Made by a program: the position numbers and the translations under genes. 64,000 nucleotides of DNA from Populus alba (taxonomy: Eukaryota > Streptophyta > Magnoliopsida > Malpighiales > Salicaceae). Numbering within the stretch: position 1 is the stretch's first letter; every line of letters begins with the position of its first letter. Location of the stretch: the NCBI RefSeq assembly GCF_005239225.2, contig NC_133299.1, positions 9,180,967 to 9,244,966 of the forward strand. Direction: 5' to 3'. The notes beneath the pieces are model-generated. The model was given only the letters and a program-made list of their open reading frames with translations, searched no databases and had not been told where the DNA came from. Positions 1 through 12,525 of the stretch are shown here, piece by piece.

Positions 1-1250
1 ACAATGCAAATTCAAGGTCAAATTAAATGATTATTGAACGAATGTGCATAAAAATTACGTCTAGGGACATATTTAAATTTTTAATAGGCCAATTTGATTT
101 AATCATTGGCCAAATTCAAAGTTTAATCATACTTAAGAATTAATTTGAGTCCAATTAAAAGATTTCATTAGGTGCAAGGACTTAATTATATTTTAAAATT
201 GTCAAATTAATTTTATTAAGAGCTTAATTGGTGAGAAATTAAGTATGAGAGCTTAATTTAGGTTTAATTGAGAAAATTGAAATTTTAGGAGACCAAATTT
301 ATTTTTTACCAAGTTAATTGATTAAAATGAGGGGCAAAATTACAAGAAATCATAGTTTTGGGGTCAATTAAGGGCTAAATCGAAGAAATTCGCATCTAAG
401 AACCATTTTGCACAAGGCGTCAAACTATACAGACCTAATTGATTGAAATCAAAGGTGAAATTGAAGAAAATTAAAAGTTTAAAGGTCAATTAGGGGCTAA
501 ATTTAAGAGCAAGGACCAAAATGAAAAGGCGCTAAAATTTAGGGCTGAAATTGAAGTTTGTCAGGGGCCAAATTGCATTAAATCAAAAGTTTAGAGTCAA
601 TTAGGGGTGAAATTAAAGAAAATTAAAAACCGAAGGACCACATTGAACTTTGGCCAAAATCCCTAATTTAAGGTTAAAATATTGCCACACGACATGCCAT
701 TTGTTACTATTCATTGTCTTTTTCTTTTGGCTCAAAAACATTTGCCTATATAACTACTTTTCAGGAGCATTTAATGCTTCATCACTCAACCAAACTAGGC
801 AAACTATACACTACCATGATGGCCTAATATTGTACTACAACCTAGAGTAGTCTCGCCAACTAATTGTCCTTACAGCCATCGCGATGCCACCCTAAAGTGG
901 CCAACTCGATCAACCTTTAGTTGCCTATTTTTTCAGACCATAATAAAAACTTTGAACCAACAGCTAGGATCCTTACCAATCAAACGAAAAGCCAAGATTT
1001 GACACCAATAAAGACAAAACATCCCTCTTCCACCCCTATAAATAAGGATGGATTTTATGACCTGAGCATCAAGAAATCATTGTGCAAAGTTGGCAAAAAA
1101 TCATTTTTTTTTCTAGATTTTTTCTTCTCATCTACTAGTCGCCCACCGTAAATGATCTTCACTCCACAACTAGGAACCTCACTAGCAACTCTCTGCCTTT
1201 CGCCAAGCAAGGTTTCTCTCCCTTTTTCACCTTAAATCCTCCCCATTGGC
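1..1250. repeat. AT-rich decayed repeat, probably old LTR-element sequence
   Basis: No gene is supported here. Short phrases such as 'aggggctaaatt', 'ggtcaatta' and 'gaccaaattg' recur at irregular spacing through the first 650 bases, a texture common in the LTRs and untranslated parts of plant Ty3/gypsy elements. Small open frames at 650-850 and 921-1151 show no recognisable domain. The assignment is inference from texture only, and no boundary could be found. Confidence 0.3.
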
Positions 1251-1254
1251 AACC

Positions 1255-2484
1255 ATTCTTAATGGGTCTAGGCTGGACCAGTCCTGACCTAGCCCATGAT
1301 GGTTGGGCCTGGTCTAGCCCACCAAAAAAAAAGGATGAAGGCCAAGTCTTTTTTTTTTTTTGTCAATTTTGCTTAAGATTGGTTGTATTTTTTACACTAT
1401 AAGAAACATATCTAGTATTAAAATACTTGATTTTCTCTGAAATATTTATAATTTTTTTTAATTCAAACAAAATCTCAAAACTTTAAAATTAATTTCCCCT
1501 TAAAAAAAACTAAAAAATAAAAAACATTTTGTTTTTATGTATACGATCAGATCCTAAAAAATTTCCAAAAATATTTTTCATAAAAAAAAAACAAAAATTG
1601 CATCTTTCTTATTTTATTTTGAAATGCAAATGAATATCATAATTAGTTTTATGATTATCCATTAGAATTTGCCTAAAATATCAAAAACCCTTCACCAATC
1701 ATTTTGTTCATTGTTTTAGGGGTTTTAGATGTAGACTTTAATATTTGAAGGTGTAAAACTACACAGTCAAGTACATACTCAGGCATTAAAGATACAAAAT
1801 GCAAAATAAATGCGATGTCAAAATTCAAACTTTAAAATGGTTAGGATTAAACTCGATGAAGTAGAGACTCTCTCATGAAGGGAAACACGCTCAAAATACA
1901 CAAGTAAGGGACCGAAGTTAACTATCTTTTAAAACAAATTGTAAATATGCTCAAAATATTATAGCAATTGAATTAAAAAAAAACACAAGTAAGGGTAAAC
2001 TTTCTCTTGAAAGGATGTTTTAAGGGTGGTGTCTACCTTCCCTTAATCATAACTAACCTAGTACCTGAATCTCTAGGATCAATGTCTAATTTGGAGTTTC
2101 TAGTTCTCTCAAATTACTAGATGATGACCCCAATAAAATCTTCATTTTCCCAAAACAATCTTTTTGTTAAACAAAAAAGTGGAGCCATCACGTGAAGTTG
2201 TGTATCGACACTAATAATGGCTACTAAGATAAATCAATGTCTAATTACTAGCCGACCTTCTTTCTTGCTTAATTATACAACTCTCTTATTATCTTTCTTA
2301 TGTTTAAGCCAAGCCCAAACCTTTATCAACAACCCTTAATTTTTATTATGTTGCTCTCTTAGGATTTCTAGTAATTGGATTGTACTAGAATGGTATAGCC
2401 CATGTTCAAAAGGCACTTAGCTATCATTCTAGTAGTATCTAGAAGAATTGGTCCTCTTAAACACCGTGATCTTTGGATACCCAC
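1255..2484 (-). repeat. Tat/Ogre-like gypsy leader and LTR remnant
   Basis: A stretch around 1620-1690 resembles the stretch around 21180-21240, and both lie next to related leader-like sequence. The GGCC-rich words around 1260-1325 (tgggcct, tagccca) recall those around 60000-60080. The block abuts a recognisable minus-strand Tat/Ogre protease remnant, so it is taken as part of the same decayed element. Element ends are not visible. Confidence 0.4.
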
Positions 2485-2770
2485 TTAGTTCACAATCTCA
2501 AAAGCCATGGAGATTCCATCCTCGCAATCTTCTGCATAAATAATTAAAGAATCAATACATTCCTTATCATGGACAAGGTTTTCTTCTGCCTTAACTTTCA
2601 CCAACGTACCATTGATAATGTACTTCAGACATTGGTGCAAAGATGATGTCTCGACCCTAATGGCGTGTATCCATGGCCTTACCTAACAACATGTTTTATA
2701 TAGGAAGGATGGATATCCATCATTTATAGGGTCATCTAAAACATTTGAGGCCCCACAAACAATTCAATTT
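2485..2770 (-). pseudogene. Ty3/gypsy (Tat/Ogre-type) protease-region remnant
   Basis: Read on the minus strand, one frame contains RPWIHAIRVETSSLHQCLKY followed by IINGTLVKVKAEE. This matches the conserved block just after the aspartic-protease core of plant Tat/Ogre gypsy polyproteins, where the usual form is a GRPWIH..GA..SSLHQ.LK motif. A TAG lies six residues upstream and a TAA follows the EIVN residues, so it is a dead fragment. No gag, reverse transcriptase or integrase of the same element is seen beside it. I am fairly sure of the family and less sure of the exact ends. Confidence 0.6.
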
Positions 2771-2889
2771 CAATGGTCCATGATTAGTACTTAAAAGTGC
2801 ATTTTTATCAAGGTTTTTTAGTATATCATCATTTTGCACTTGAAGTATCAATAACTCCTTAACTAAAACATGTTTTATAAGATAACATA

Positions 2890-4440
2890 CCTAATAATAT
2901 AAGATACTTTAATTTATGGTAAATGGTTCATATTAAATGCAGGCTTATCAGATAAATGAAAGGATTGATTGATGAGTTTAAGTATTGAAATTGAAAGGAC
3001 AAAGAGAGGGCTAAACTTAGAAAAGAAGATGTTTGGTGCAGTCCCAAACTGGAACATTGTTTCGATAATTGGGTCATATCTCGAGTTCTAGATGTCCAAA
3101 TGATCTTAATTTTTTTGAAAAAATTTGGTAGCATAGGCCTACAACTTTCATGTGGAGTCCAAGATTTAAAAAAGGCCGTTTCAAGTCCAAATTATAGCAA
3201 CAATGGAGAAGTCTGAATCTGTCCTGCAGCCCAGACACTGTTCAGTGTTCAGCCCATATCTCGAGTTCTAGAAGTCCAAATGACCTCAATTTTTTTTCCT
3301 AGAAAGATAAGATAATTTCCTAGAAACTTTATGGTTACAGTGGTTCCACTTTTGATGTAGCAATGTCGTTTATTCAAACAAGAAGATAAGGATTTTCACC
3401 AAGTCAAGAGTTGGCGACCTACTCAACAATTTAGTCATCAAATCAATAGTTTTCAAATTTTGGCCTATAAAAGGAGGCCATTTGCCATGCATTTAGGCAT
3501 CTTGGTGTTCAAATCAAGATCATGCTCTTTCTCTTCTTTCTTTGGATATTTTGTAATGTTTAAGTTTTATTTGATGTTATATTAATGTCTTGTTTATGCT
3601 TTTCATTTGCTTTCCTTTATTTAATAATTATGTTCTTATCTTGTTTATTTATGTTTCTTTCTTTCATTATGTTACGCTAAATCTATTATGTCAAGGTGAA
3701 AAGGTTACACTAATGGGTGTAAAGAATAAGTATAGTATAAACTCAACATGTACTTTAATGCATGATACTAGCATTTTTAATATTATATCTTACTCACTCT
3801 AAATACCTGCTTGTTAAATGGTTTAATCTAATCTTGTGGGAAAACCCTTTGAGATTAACAACAATGGCTTGGTGACACTTTATAACCCAACCGTATGGTA
3901 TATCTAACCGTACACCTTATGCTTATGGAAAGGAACTTGATTGTTTTAAACATAAGTATTCCTATGAATACCTGAAATATTTACAAGTATGCATACTCGA
4001 ACAACTGATAATTAATGTAATCATTAGTATAGCAGTTTATACAAATTCTGATTGAGAACCTCCTAGTGCTTGTGGTTTCTAGTTGAGTAATAAAGTTTAT
4101 ACTAACTTGTTTTGAAGTTACCATAGTGGATCTTAAACTTACATTTATTTTTTAAATTATTGTTTAATCCTAACATATTATATCTTACACAAAGTTCCTC
4201 TTTATTATACCCATTGACTATTTTATTAACTTACAACTGACTACTACTACTATATTACTATTATTTTTATACTATTATTCTTACTACTAATATTATTAGT
4301 ATTGTTGTTGTTGTCTTTGCTATTTATAATTTATATAGTTAACCCCTTTGTGGTATTCGGATCCCATCTTATCGGCGTTATTTACTTACTTTGGCCACTC
4401 CTGCACTTGGAGAAGACATCAATCTTTTCGTGTCAAGTCA
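2890..4440 (+). repeat. decayed LTR-like block with a 180 bp internal tandem duplication
   Basis: The phrase 'catatctcgagttctaga' followed by 'gtccaaatga' occurs at about 3075 and again at about 3255, 180 bp apart, with similar sequence following each copy. A TATA-like tataaaagg lies at 3466-3474, followed by a gene-poor T-rich stretch. Around 4340-4440 is a segment with 'ggtattcggatccca...cctgcacttgg', which resembles the end of plant gypsy LTRs. These features together suggest an LTR in plus orientation, possibly solo. No terminal TG/CA pair or target duplication could be fixed. Confidence 0.4.
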
Positions 4441-6880
4441 TATTAACTGTCTAGGGGAACATCATATGCATCTAGCTGTTCATAATGCCTGTTCTTATTA
4501 ATAGATCACATTGCATTTCTCATGAGCATATTGTTTTGGTAGCACATTCAAAGTTGAACCGCATTATCTATAAAGCACTTTGTTCGATGGGCCAATTTCC
4601 TATATCAATATCCATTCGGTAATGTATAAGAGCTTGTTATGCCAAGTCCCTTCCAGCACGCTCATTCCTCGATGAAGTACAAAGTAATTGGTGCGGCTTG
4701 AAATTTTCCCATTAAATGTCCTTATTTGTATTCTTGAGTTGTTAATATTTTATGGGCACATTTGCTTCATTTCAACACCCTTGCAATATGCTTTACGTTT
4801 GAACTCAGAACTCAAGATAAGATGGACATTAACAAGAATTCTAGCAAAGTTTTTCTTCCCAATTGAACTACCCACTCATACTCATTATGCTTTCATCAAC
4901 TTTCAGAAATTCATATTAGACTCCTCTTCACTAATAGGTTTTGTTCACCTTCGTATATTCTTTAGAAGCAATCAACTATTTCTTTTCCCTTTAGTTTTCT
5001 TGTGGTCTCTCTTAATTTTCCAGTGTAAAACCACCAACCACTTGAGTCAAACCGCTAAATTCAGCCTGAAAGGATAAGAGCGAGACTTTATTTGTTGAAA
5101 AGAAATACCAAATTGTAAGGCATTGCTATAACTGTCTATTTTTTGTACATACAAAACTTGGATCAAGGATTGTTTTGGGAGCCACCACAGTTCGGATTGT
5201 GTTCTACAAGCCTCCACCTTTCTCTCCTAGCAGCCTGTCATCCCTACTTCACTGCTCTCTTTTTCGATTCCTATATCCTTATCATGCAAAAAGCCCAACA
5301 TCCCATATCTGAGATAAGGAAGGAGATTATCTCATCTATATAAATTTATATTATTTTTTTTGCCCACCTATTGCCATGGGGAAACTTGCAGTAATGTTTT
5401 CTATTCATACTAGTTCAAACTCAATATAAATATCCAGACTGTTACCCAACAATTATCATACAGTCTTTCCATGGAAACCTTCAAAATAACTCATTTCCTT
5501 TTACTCTCACTTCCACAACATTCACCGCCTTCACACCTTGAAACCATGATTGGAAAAAGGGTGGGAATTCACATTTGGGCTTGCTCCATGAAAGTTATTC
5601 CACCCGAAGTCTTTTATCAGATTTTTGTTAGAAGCTTGTTTTTGCAATTGCATTAATAGCTTTCTAAGTCATTGCTCCACAATCCGGCGTAGATACTCGC
5701 ATGTCAAAATCGCATACCAATTATGGGATCTATGGAGGTTTAGTGAATAGGATTAGAGGGGAAAACCAAGGGCCGCACTGCCCCACATACTACATAACTT
5801 GAGTACAATTTCTCCCAAGGGAATCGTATGGTTCTGGCAATCGTTCTTGGGTTCTTTGAAAATTTTCTTTTTGGAGGTATTAATTAACAAATTTGTGGTT
5901 ACTTGTTGGGTTGGTCATTTGTTTTGATGTTGTTGGTTTGGTCGAGGAAGAGTATTAGTGAAGTTTACCGAATATGCAAACTTTTTGTGTCGGTATTTGA
6001 AAGTGTAAGTGATGTAATTTTTTCTTTCCTTATACCCTTTTCTTCCACGTCTGTTCAACCTTTTCAGAATCCTTTTCCCAGTTAAGCCTTTTCTTCTCAG
6101 ATAGGTTCTAATGTCTTCCCCATTCTTATTGCTTTTTATTCTTCTCGCTAACAGCTGTAGCATCATAAAAATATAGCTAAAAGCCCAGAAAAACTCCCAT
6201 TAAGTGTTCAAGTAAGGAGATTTTTGGTAAAATAAAACTTCGGCTTGCAATTGTTTTTGAGGGTTTAAGACTGCATATAATTCATTATATTCTTAACAAA
6301 GTTTTGAAACCCATAAACCCACCTTTGCGTTCCTACGAACTCCTTTCCTCTGTTAGATTTCCGAAACATATGTTGAAAATATTGAGCTAGTATCTTTTCA
6401 TCATGTGCTGTTCCTTTGTGAAGAAGTCCCTTAATTTATATTTTTTTATTTCGTGTGTGACCAATTTCTTGCTCTACTGACATTATGCAAGTTTGCCAAA
6501 ACTTTGAAACTATAAAAAAAATGTTTTTATATAGAATATACACCAATAGCAATAAATAAATAAACTTACGATTGGAGAACTGCATTATGCTAAAATGTAA
6601 GGAAAACATTCATAGAGTAAGAATAAATGACACACAATGAAACATACATCATATATCATATGATTTACAGCCATAAACAAACGACGGTCTGCAATCTCCA
6701 GGCCAAATTCCATAAAAAACAGTACATATTTTTCCTTCAATCTTTATTCAGGAAGATTTAAATAAAAGGTGGATAAGGAAAAGAAACCAAAGAAAAAAAA
6801 AAAAAAGAAATTTCAATAGATATGAGAAAACCGGCCAAACACACAAGATACACAAACAACTAACCATCGTGAAGCAGGAG
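4441..6880. other. no gene supported (intergenic, gene A 3' flank at right)
   Basis: An open frame of 129 codons at 4688-5077 on the plus strand has a hydrophobic, low-complexity composition and no recognisable motif. The other short frames do not form an exon series. From about 6680 onward the sequence resembles that beyond the other receptor-kinase copies at 23190-23330 and 58385-58450, so the 3' untranslated region of gene A probably begins before 6880. The rest could be decayed repeat; I recognise nothing in it. Confidence 0.35.
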
Positions 6881-6889
6881 AAGATTCAA

Positions 6890-7115
6890 AATCAATGTCA
6901 GGGGACCTCTCTTAGGAGAGACCTCTGAGAGTTTTTTCACCTTCAAGTACAGCCACTACTTGAACATTGATAGGCTGAAAGAAGTATGATCGTGCACAGC
7001 ATTGCCCAAACGTTTCAGCGAACAAAATTTTTCGCTGTCCACACATCATAAGTGCGCAAGCTTGGGTCAACTAAGTCTCCAAGTCCTGTCCCGCGCGCAC
7101 TTTTAAAATATCTCA
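6890..7115 (-). pseudogene. gene A last kinase exon (subdomains X-XI), frameshifted
   Basis: GLGDLVDPSLRTYDV matches GTLGDLVDSRLRPYDL of the sister exon at 38238-38530, after which the frame breaks and a stop follows (FVR then TGA). The remaining bases still align with the sister copies at 23355-23583 and 38238-38530, including the VAVLEGEKTL-like strip. The downstream sequence also resembles that of the sister copies, so all three are paralogues. Confidence 0.65.
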
Positions 7116-7554
7116 TTCCTGCAAGCTATTGACAGCTTATAACAAAATATATCCAAAAAGCGAATATCATATCATATATTACGAATTAATCTCAAAATAT
7201 TGTTTTGGATTTAGTAGTCAAGTAATACCAATCATTTGAGGCTAAGATTATCTCATGAGACCCAAAATTAAAATATTTTGTATGGGGAAAAAACTTCGAT
7301 TTAATAATAATTATAAATGAATAACATGGACTAGCTTAATTTATAAATAATATATTAAATAACCTCATTTATCAAAAAGCTTGAAACCTTCTCTTTCGTA
7401 ACAAAAACAGTAAATTATTAAAATTGATGAAACTGTGGTCCATCGTCTTGTTCCCTCGTAAAAAAATCCAAAAGTCTAGTAAGCTTATTGATCATTACCA
7501 TATGCAAAGGACATGTTAATTAAGAAAAAAATTATCTAGCCTCTTTATTATCTC

Positions 7555-7715
7555 TTATCCTAGAAGAAAAAACACTTTCTTGGTTTTGCTCTGTAGTCAG
7601 CATTATTCTCCCCCACCTAACGATTTCAAGGAGAAGGATCCCAAAACTGTAGACGTCGACTTTCACGTCAATGGCTCTCCGGGTTGCATACTGCTGGTGA
7701 CATGTATAACTAAAC
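7555..7715 (-). pseudogene. gene A kinase subdomain VIII-IX exon, frameshifted
   Basis: [14 protein letters not shown] is the conserved subdomain IX strip. Just upstream the activation-segment motif, intact as [11 protein letters not shown] in the sister copy at about 38.75 kb, reads YTCHQQYATRR because of an added base. The run after EIV resembles the sister's GGRNN but is degraded. The exon corresponds in position to 38640-38800. Confidence 0.65.
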
Positions 7716-7794
7716 AGCAACGAAATGATTAGATTAAATAGGAACACCACACTTTTCTCCAAAATAAAAATCTGTAAAGTCAATGATTTACTTA

Positions 7795-8035
7795 AGATCT
7801 CCTCCTCTCCAATCGCAATATATTGGATTTTCTCTCAGAAAACTCTCATAAAGCTTTGCCAATCCAAAATCTGATTATTTTCGGATTACAACTTGCATCA
7901 AGCAAGGGAATATTATTGGCTTTTATGTTCTTGTGAATTATAGATCCTTTCAAGATACTTCAAACCCTTCGCTATTCCCCTGCAGATTATAAATCCTTTT
8001 CTGCCAATTCAATTTGCACAGTGGATTTGAACCTG
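7795..8035 (-). pseudogene. gene A kinase catalytic-loop exon (subdomains VI-VII), inactive
   Basis: One frame reads IIHKNIKANN where active relatives have IVHRDIKATN, so the catalytic HRD motif is replaced by HKN and the catalytic aspartate is gone. The DFG motif survives as SDFGLAKLYE but in a different frame, so at least one indel separates them. An upstream piece reads RGIAKGLKYLE-like with stops. This is clear evidence that the kinase is dead. Confidence 0.65.
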
Positions 8036-8814
8036 CAAATCCCCAAGTCAAATAGTCAGCAGTTCTCCTATGTTTCTATTTATTAGAAAAAATGGCTTGA
8101 TTAAGATCACTATAAGGTTAAGGTCTTTTGATTAGAAACCAAACTCAACTAACACTTGACACTAGAAAGAAATTCCTTAAGCCTTCAAAAACTTGACAAT
8201 CTTAAAAGATAAACTACAAACTAGGGATAATGTGTGCAGAGAAAATAAAAATGGTGAACTTGAAAACAATATAAACCTTTAAAAATTAAACCACACAGCC
8301 ACTTAGATCGTCATATAGGCTGCACGCAAGGCTTGAATATTTAAAAAAGAACACTATCATTAACTTGGAAGAGTTTTTCTTAATGGACCATGACTTCTGT
8401 TATATAAACACCTCACTTTTGTAGTTCTAGCGCGCGCGCGTTATGTGTAAATAAATCTCAAAAATCAGCATTTAATATATCAAAAACGTAAAGAATAAAA
8501 ACTAAGAGTTCATTGCCTTGCACGTAGCTTCGTTTTCGTTGCTCTTAGATTAGGTGTATAATTACACCATTTTAATGACCCTAAGGAGTAAACTAGATAA
8601 ATTGGAGCCTCATGCATTACTTAGAAGTACCATTTTAATTTCTAGCGAGTAAAATTTCTAAGAAAAATAGAGGGTTTTTGAACTAAAAATATTAATTATC
8701 AAGTGGAGCAATGAGACTTTGAATCCAAGTTGAGTTACAGCAAACAATTTGTAAATGCCAAAGTTAGATTGAGACCGAAAGAGATAAGAAAATTACCAAA
8801 TAAAACTGTCCAAG

Positions 8815-9260
8815 TGAGCCATGTTCCATAGATATTCGTAGATGAGCAAAATTAGGTGCCTTCTGGAATAACTAGCAAATCAAATTAACGAGGTTTTTCA
8901 AAAATGTTTTCAAGTCCAAGGCCTTCTTCGGCAAAACTTCACTTTCATTCATCTAACTGCTTCTGAATGAGTGGATAGCTTCTTCACTGCTACAGTCAGA
9001 TCTCTGTAATTCAAGCCTGCAGACATGTCAAATCAAAATGAATGATAAAGGTTTAAATAGCATAAAATTTTATTCTTCCAAAGGCAAAAATTAAGGAACA
9101 AGTAAAATTCTTTTTTACCCCTGTTATTTACTATCCCCTGAACAATTCGTCCGCTACCAAGCTGCGATCTTGGGCTAAATTTTTTTTGTTGCACGAATGA
9201 TCTGTTTAAGGGTGAAAGTTTCTTTCTCCAATCTCCACTTGGTTTCTACGAACATTTTAA
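8815..9260 (-). pseudogene. gene A kinase N-lobe remnants (subdomains I-V)
   Basis: Near 9125-9255 the minus strand carries remnants of FTLKQI.RAT and LGSG, the juxtamembrane strip and glycine loop, but the loop is damaged and stops intervene. Near 8815-9017 it carries TVAVKKLSTHSE, the ATP-anchoring lysine strand of subdomain II, then a stop, and further on MEHGSLGQ, the hinge and subdomain V region. These pieces are in different frames. The order and spacing match LRR-VIII-2 kinases, which phosphorylate serine or threonine; this copy cannot. Confidence 0.6.
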
Positions 9261-9559
9261 TATTCCAATAACACATGAAGTCAAGTGAATTTGGAACCAC
9301 CAATTTATGGTAAGAATTGTCCAGATAGAGAAAAAAGTGCTTACCTCGCAATTCTCGTCACCTATCAGCCCATTCTCCACATGAAGGCCAGCCCAACAGC
9401 AGCAGAAACAAAAGATACAGCATCCTACATATCAACGCAATTTCCAACCATGCAGTTTTCTTGGAACTTGAGAAACATACAGAAAAACAATGGTTGTCAG
9501 CCAAGCAATAAACTATTCTCACACTGATTCATGAAGTCAGCAACGAAATCCTGGGTTTT

Positions 9560-10170
9560 AATAGAAAAAAATAAAAATATTGAAGTTGTGCTTTCTACCA
9601 CGAGTGATGGGAAACGGCTGATTATGAGAGGTCAGTTGAGAGCTGGTCCGTATATAGATCCTTTGCCAGCCCAGAAGAGCTGATCTCTAACGAAACCATC
9701 ATTTATTTTAACCGGGAAATATTGCTGTCTTCCTTCATGTTCTTTTTCCAGGGATTTATCCTTTATGTTGACATCTGGCCTTCACATTCGTTCCCCTACA
9801 ATCAAGACTTTCTTTAAGTTGTGTGACTCATTAGTACATAAATAAGGATTCTGACAAGTTAATACTTACCTGAATATATATCTCTCAAACACTCGTTTCC
9901 TGATGTGCTGTAATCTTCACCTCTTAAAGATAATCTTCAGCAAAATAAATAAAGTCACAATGTACTCGCCTTTTACGCAAGCAGAGGCCCATAATACGTT
10001 AGAGAGACGAGCAAGGCGAAAAATTGTTATCTATGTTTGCCTTTGCGCTAGTAATTTCACATGTCACCAGTTCCTTACTAAAGCACTGGCATTGAAAGTT
10101 TGTCGTGAGGTAGTCCCCAGCATAGCTATAAGCCCAATCATCAGACGGACTAAGATTAAAACTTGATATG
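9560..10170 (-). pseudogene. gene A malectin-like domain, broken by frameshifts
   Basis: The first part (about 9871-10165) has DDWAYSYAGDYLTTNF and, in another frame, SLTYYG, both typical of the malectin-like domain, and ends at a GTAAGT donor near 9866-9871 after a remnant of the RVFDIYIQ motif. The second part (about 9600-9790) has DVNIKDKSLEKEHEG and LFWAGKGSIYGPAL, matching the FYWAGKGT..YGPLIS block, and then a TGA stop. The domain would bind an extracellular glycan-like ligand in intact relatives. Frame changes between these motifs show it is not translatable as one piece. Confidence 0.6.
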
Positions 10171-10179
10171 GAGGTCATC

Positions 10180-12525
10180 GTTATGAATAATGATCCTTTC
10201 CGTAATATACATCCCTCACCACCACTATTTATAAACAGGGAATTATCTGCAGGAAAACTTATTCTTTCAGTACAAACATGATTGTTTCCAATGAGAAAAT
10301 CAGGACACTGAATAAATTAGAAAGATAGAAATTCTCCTATCTAATAATGTTAGGTATGTGCGCGCGCCTATGCCTGAATGCACTTGGAAAAATATTTAGG
10401 AGAGTTATTTTCTTTAATTTTTTTTTTCTTTAAAAAAAAAAAAGAGATACAAACTCCCTTACAAATGCGTCAAATGACTAGTGTATTTGGTGGTAATACG
10501 CTGTGGTAATACGATTTCCGTAAGTGTATTACTATTGGTTGAAACATTAAGGTTAGATAAGGAATCCCAAATGCATTTAGATTTCAAAAGAATGAACATA
10601 CGCTTTCGACGACATTTTTTGCTCTTAATCTCATCTATGAAAGACCTAAGAATAAACACAGAAATGTGTTAGCCATACTTCAAGATCACTCTTATTGCAG
10701 AAAATGATGTTATCACATACCATGTCGGGTGACTGAAAAGCAGCAAGATCATGAAATTAGACACAAAAAAAAAAATCAATGAGAAACCTTCAGGAGTGAT
10801 TCATTAAAGTCAATAAATTTGTAACAGAAAGCAAAATGGAAAGGAGTTTGGTTCGTTCCCCTTACATGGTTACATTTTTGCAGTCCGAAGCATGTTATAG
10901 TTTACATGACACGTTGAAGTTATGTAAGAAAGATTCCCTGCAAATTAACAATTCATAAAAATGAAGCTTGCAGAATTTAACTACTCCCTAAATTGTTTTT
11001 CATAATTTTTCCTCAGTTAATAATTCATCAAATTAACTTTCTTAACATGTCACCTTCCTAGCATGCCACTGTATTCAATACTAACCACCATTTGTTGTCT
11101 CTTTAATGAAAGGATTATATTTTATGTGCTAGCCCATATATGTAGGTTTTTGTTGCATTTAACCCAAGCTCAAGTTGCCTAACTTTGTTATTCTAGCGCG
11201 ATATATGTGTGTGTGTGTGAGGAGGGGTGATGTCAACACCTCCATTTAAACTTTCTTCTTTTTTTTCTAGTGAAATTTCTTCCCTATAACCGATAGTTTT
11301 TTTCTACCTTTCTTTTGTATAAAAATTTCTTTCAAAACCCTATCTCAAAAATTTATCATATATTAATCATTTAACTCTTGAGTAAGGTTTTTTTAATCCC
11401 TTTCTATTTGATTTATGGTATTGGTTTAGGTCTTTTGTTTATAATAAATTTAGTGAAAAATTAGAGTTTATGTGATGTTATATTTGAAGTAATTCATGTG
11501 TAGAATAAATATATTTGTATAATATACATATTGAAATAGAATATATATATATATATATAAATGAATTGATATGGGATTTTGCTTGTGTGTTTTGATCAAT
11601 TTTGATTAAAAGACTTTAAATAACTTTAATATTAGGAATAAAATTGGGAATTATTGAAGAATTGTATAGAAAGAATCATGTTGAAATTCCAGAAAATCTA
11701 TTTTGGGGTTGAAGATGGAGGAATTTACATTTTCAGTCCCTAATTTTTGATCAAAAGTTATGATTTTGCTCTTGAATTCTAAAAAAAAATATAGTTTAGT
11801 CCTTGGATGTAAATATCAGTTTTTAGATAGGTTTTAATAAAGAAATGAGATTTATTGATGGTTTGTTATCATGTTTTATTGTTTCCATTTGAATTTGAAA
11901 TTAATTCTATTATGTATAGAAATGTGTTTAGACATTTGAGAAGCCTTGTATACCATTTCTTTATAAGAAATTTGTTGAAGATTGCGGTTTACATACTTGT
12001 TATATAACTGTGAGTAATTAATATAAATATGTTTTAATTAAAATTCATAAAGTATGTGTGTTTGCATCTTTTGTCTTTCTTGGAAACTTTCTTTTGGTTT
12101 TTAATATTGTGAGTTGAGTGCATACATGATTTAAAACTCCATAATTACAGTATATTCAGGTTGAGTTGTTGTTCAAAAATCGCAATACCTTGTATATGTA
12201 TGTATATGTGATTGATATGATTTAGTGTTTTCAGTTAGTTGAATCTTCTTGTTTGAGAAATATTCTAGCTTGAGGCTTAATATAATTAAAATAGTCTTTA
12301 TACAATGGTCAGGAGAACATAATAAAGAGGCATAACCATGCACAGAACATTAATATAGCATCAGGACAATTTTGTAAAGTAATCCAAAAGTTGAAATTGT
12401 TCGATAAAGTCCTAAAAATAGACAGAGAAAATCATCAATATCTTAGTTTCGACACGGATAAAGGAGTGATTCAAAAGTTTCTCAAAAGAAGTTATGTAGA
12501 CAGTTGCAGATAAGTTATGTCTTAC
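10180..12525. other. long gene A intron, AT-rich, possible inserted repeat at 11150-12250
   Basis: No exon was recognised between exon 17 and the malectin remnants. The portion 11150-12250 is AT-rich, contains a TG microsatellite near 11206-11218 and a TA microsatellite near 11541-11560, and has phrases such as 'cagtccctaatttttgatcaaaa' and 'tagtccttggatgtaaa' that are common in plant LTRs. An inserted and decayed LTR is likely, but its ends could not be set. Confidence 0.3.

Noticed and set aside
4688..5077. 129-codon plus-strand open frame
   Set aside because: There is no recognisable domain, the composition is hydrophobic low-complexity and there is no exon neighbour; not enough to call a gene.
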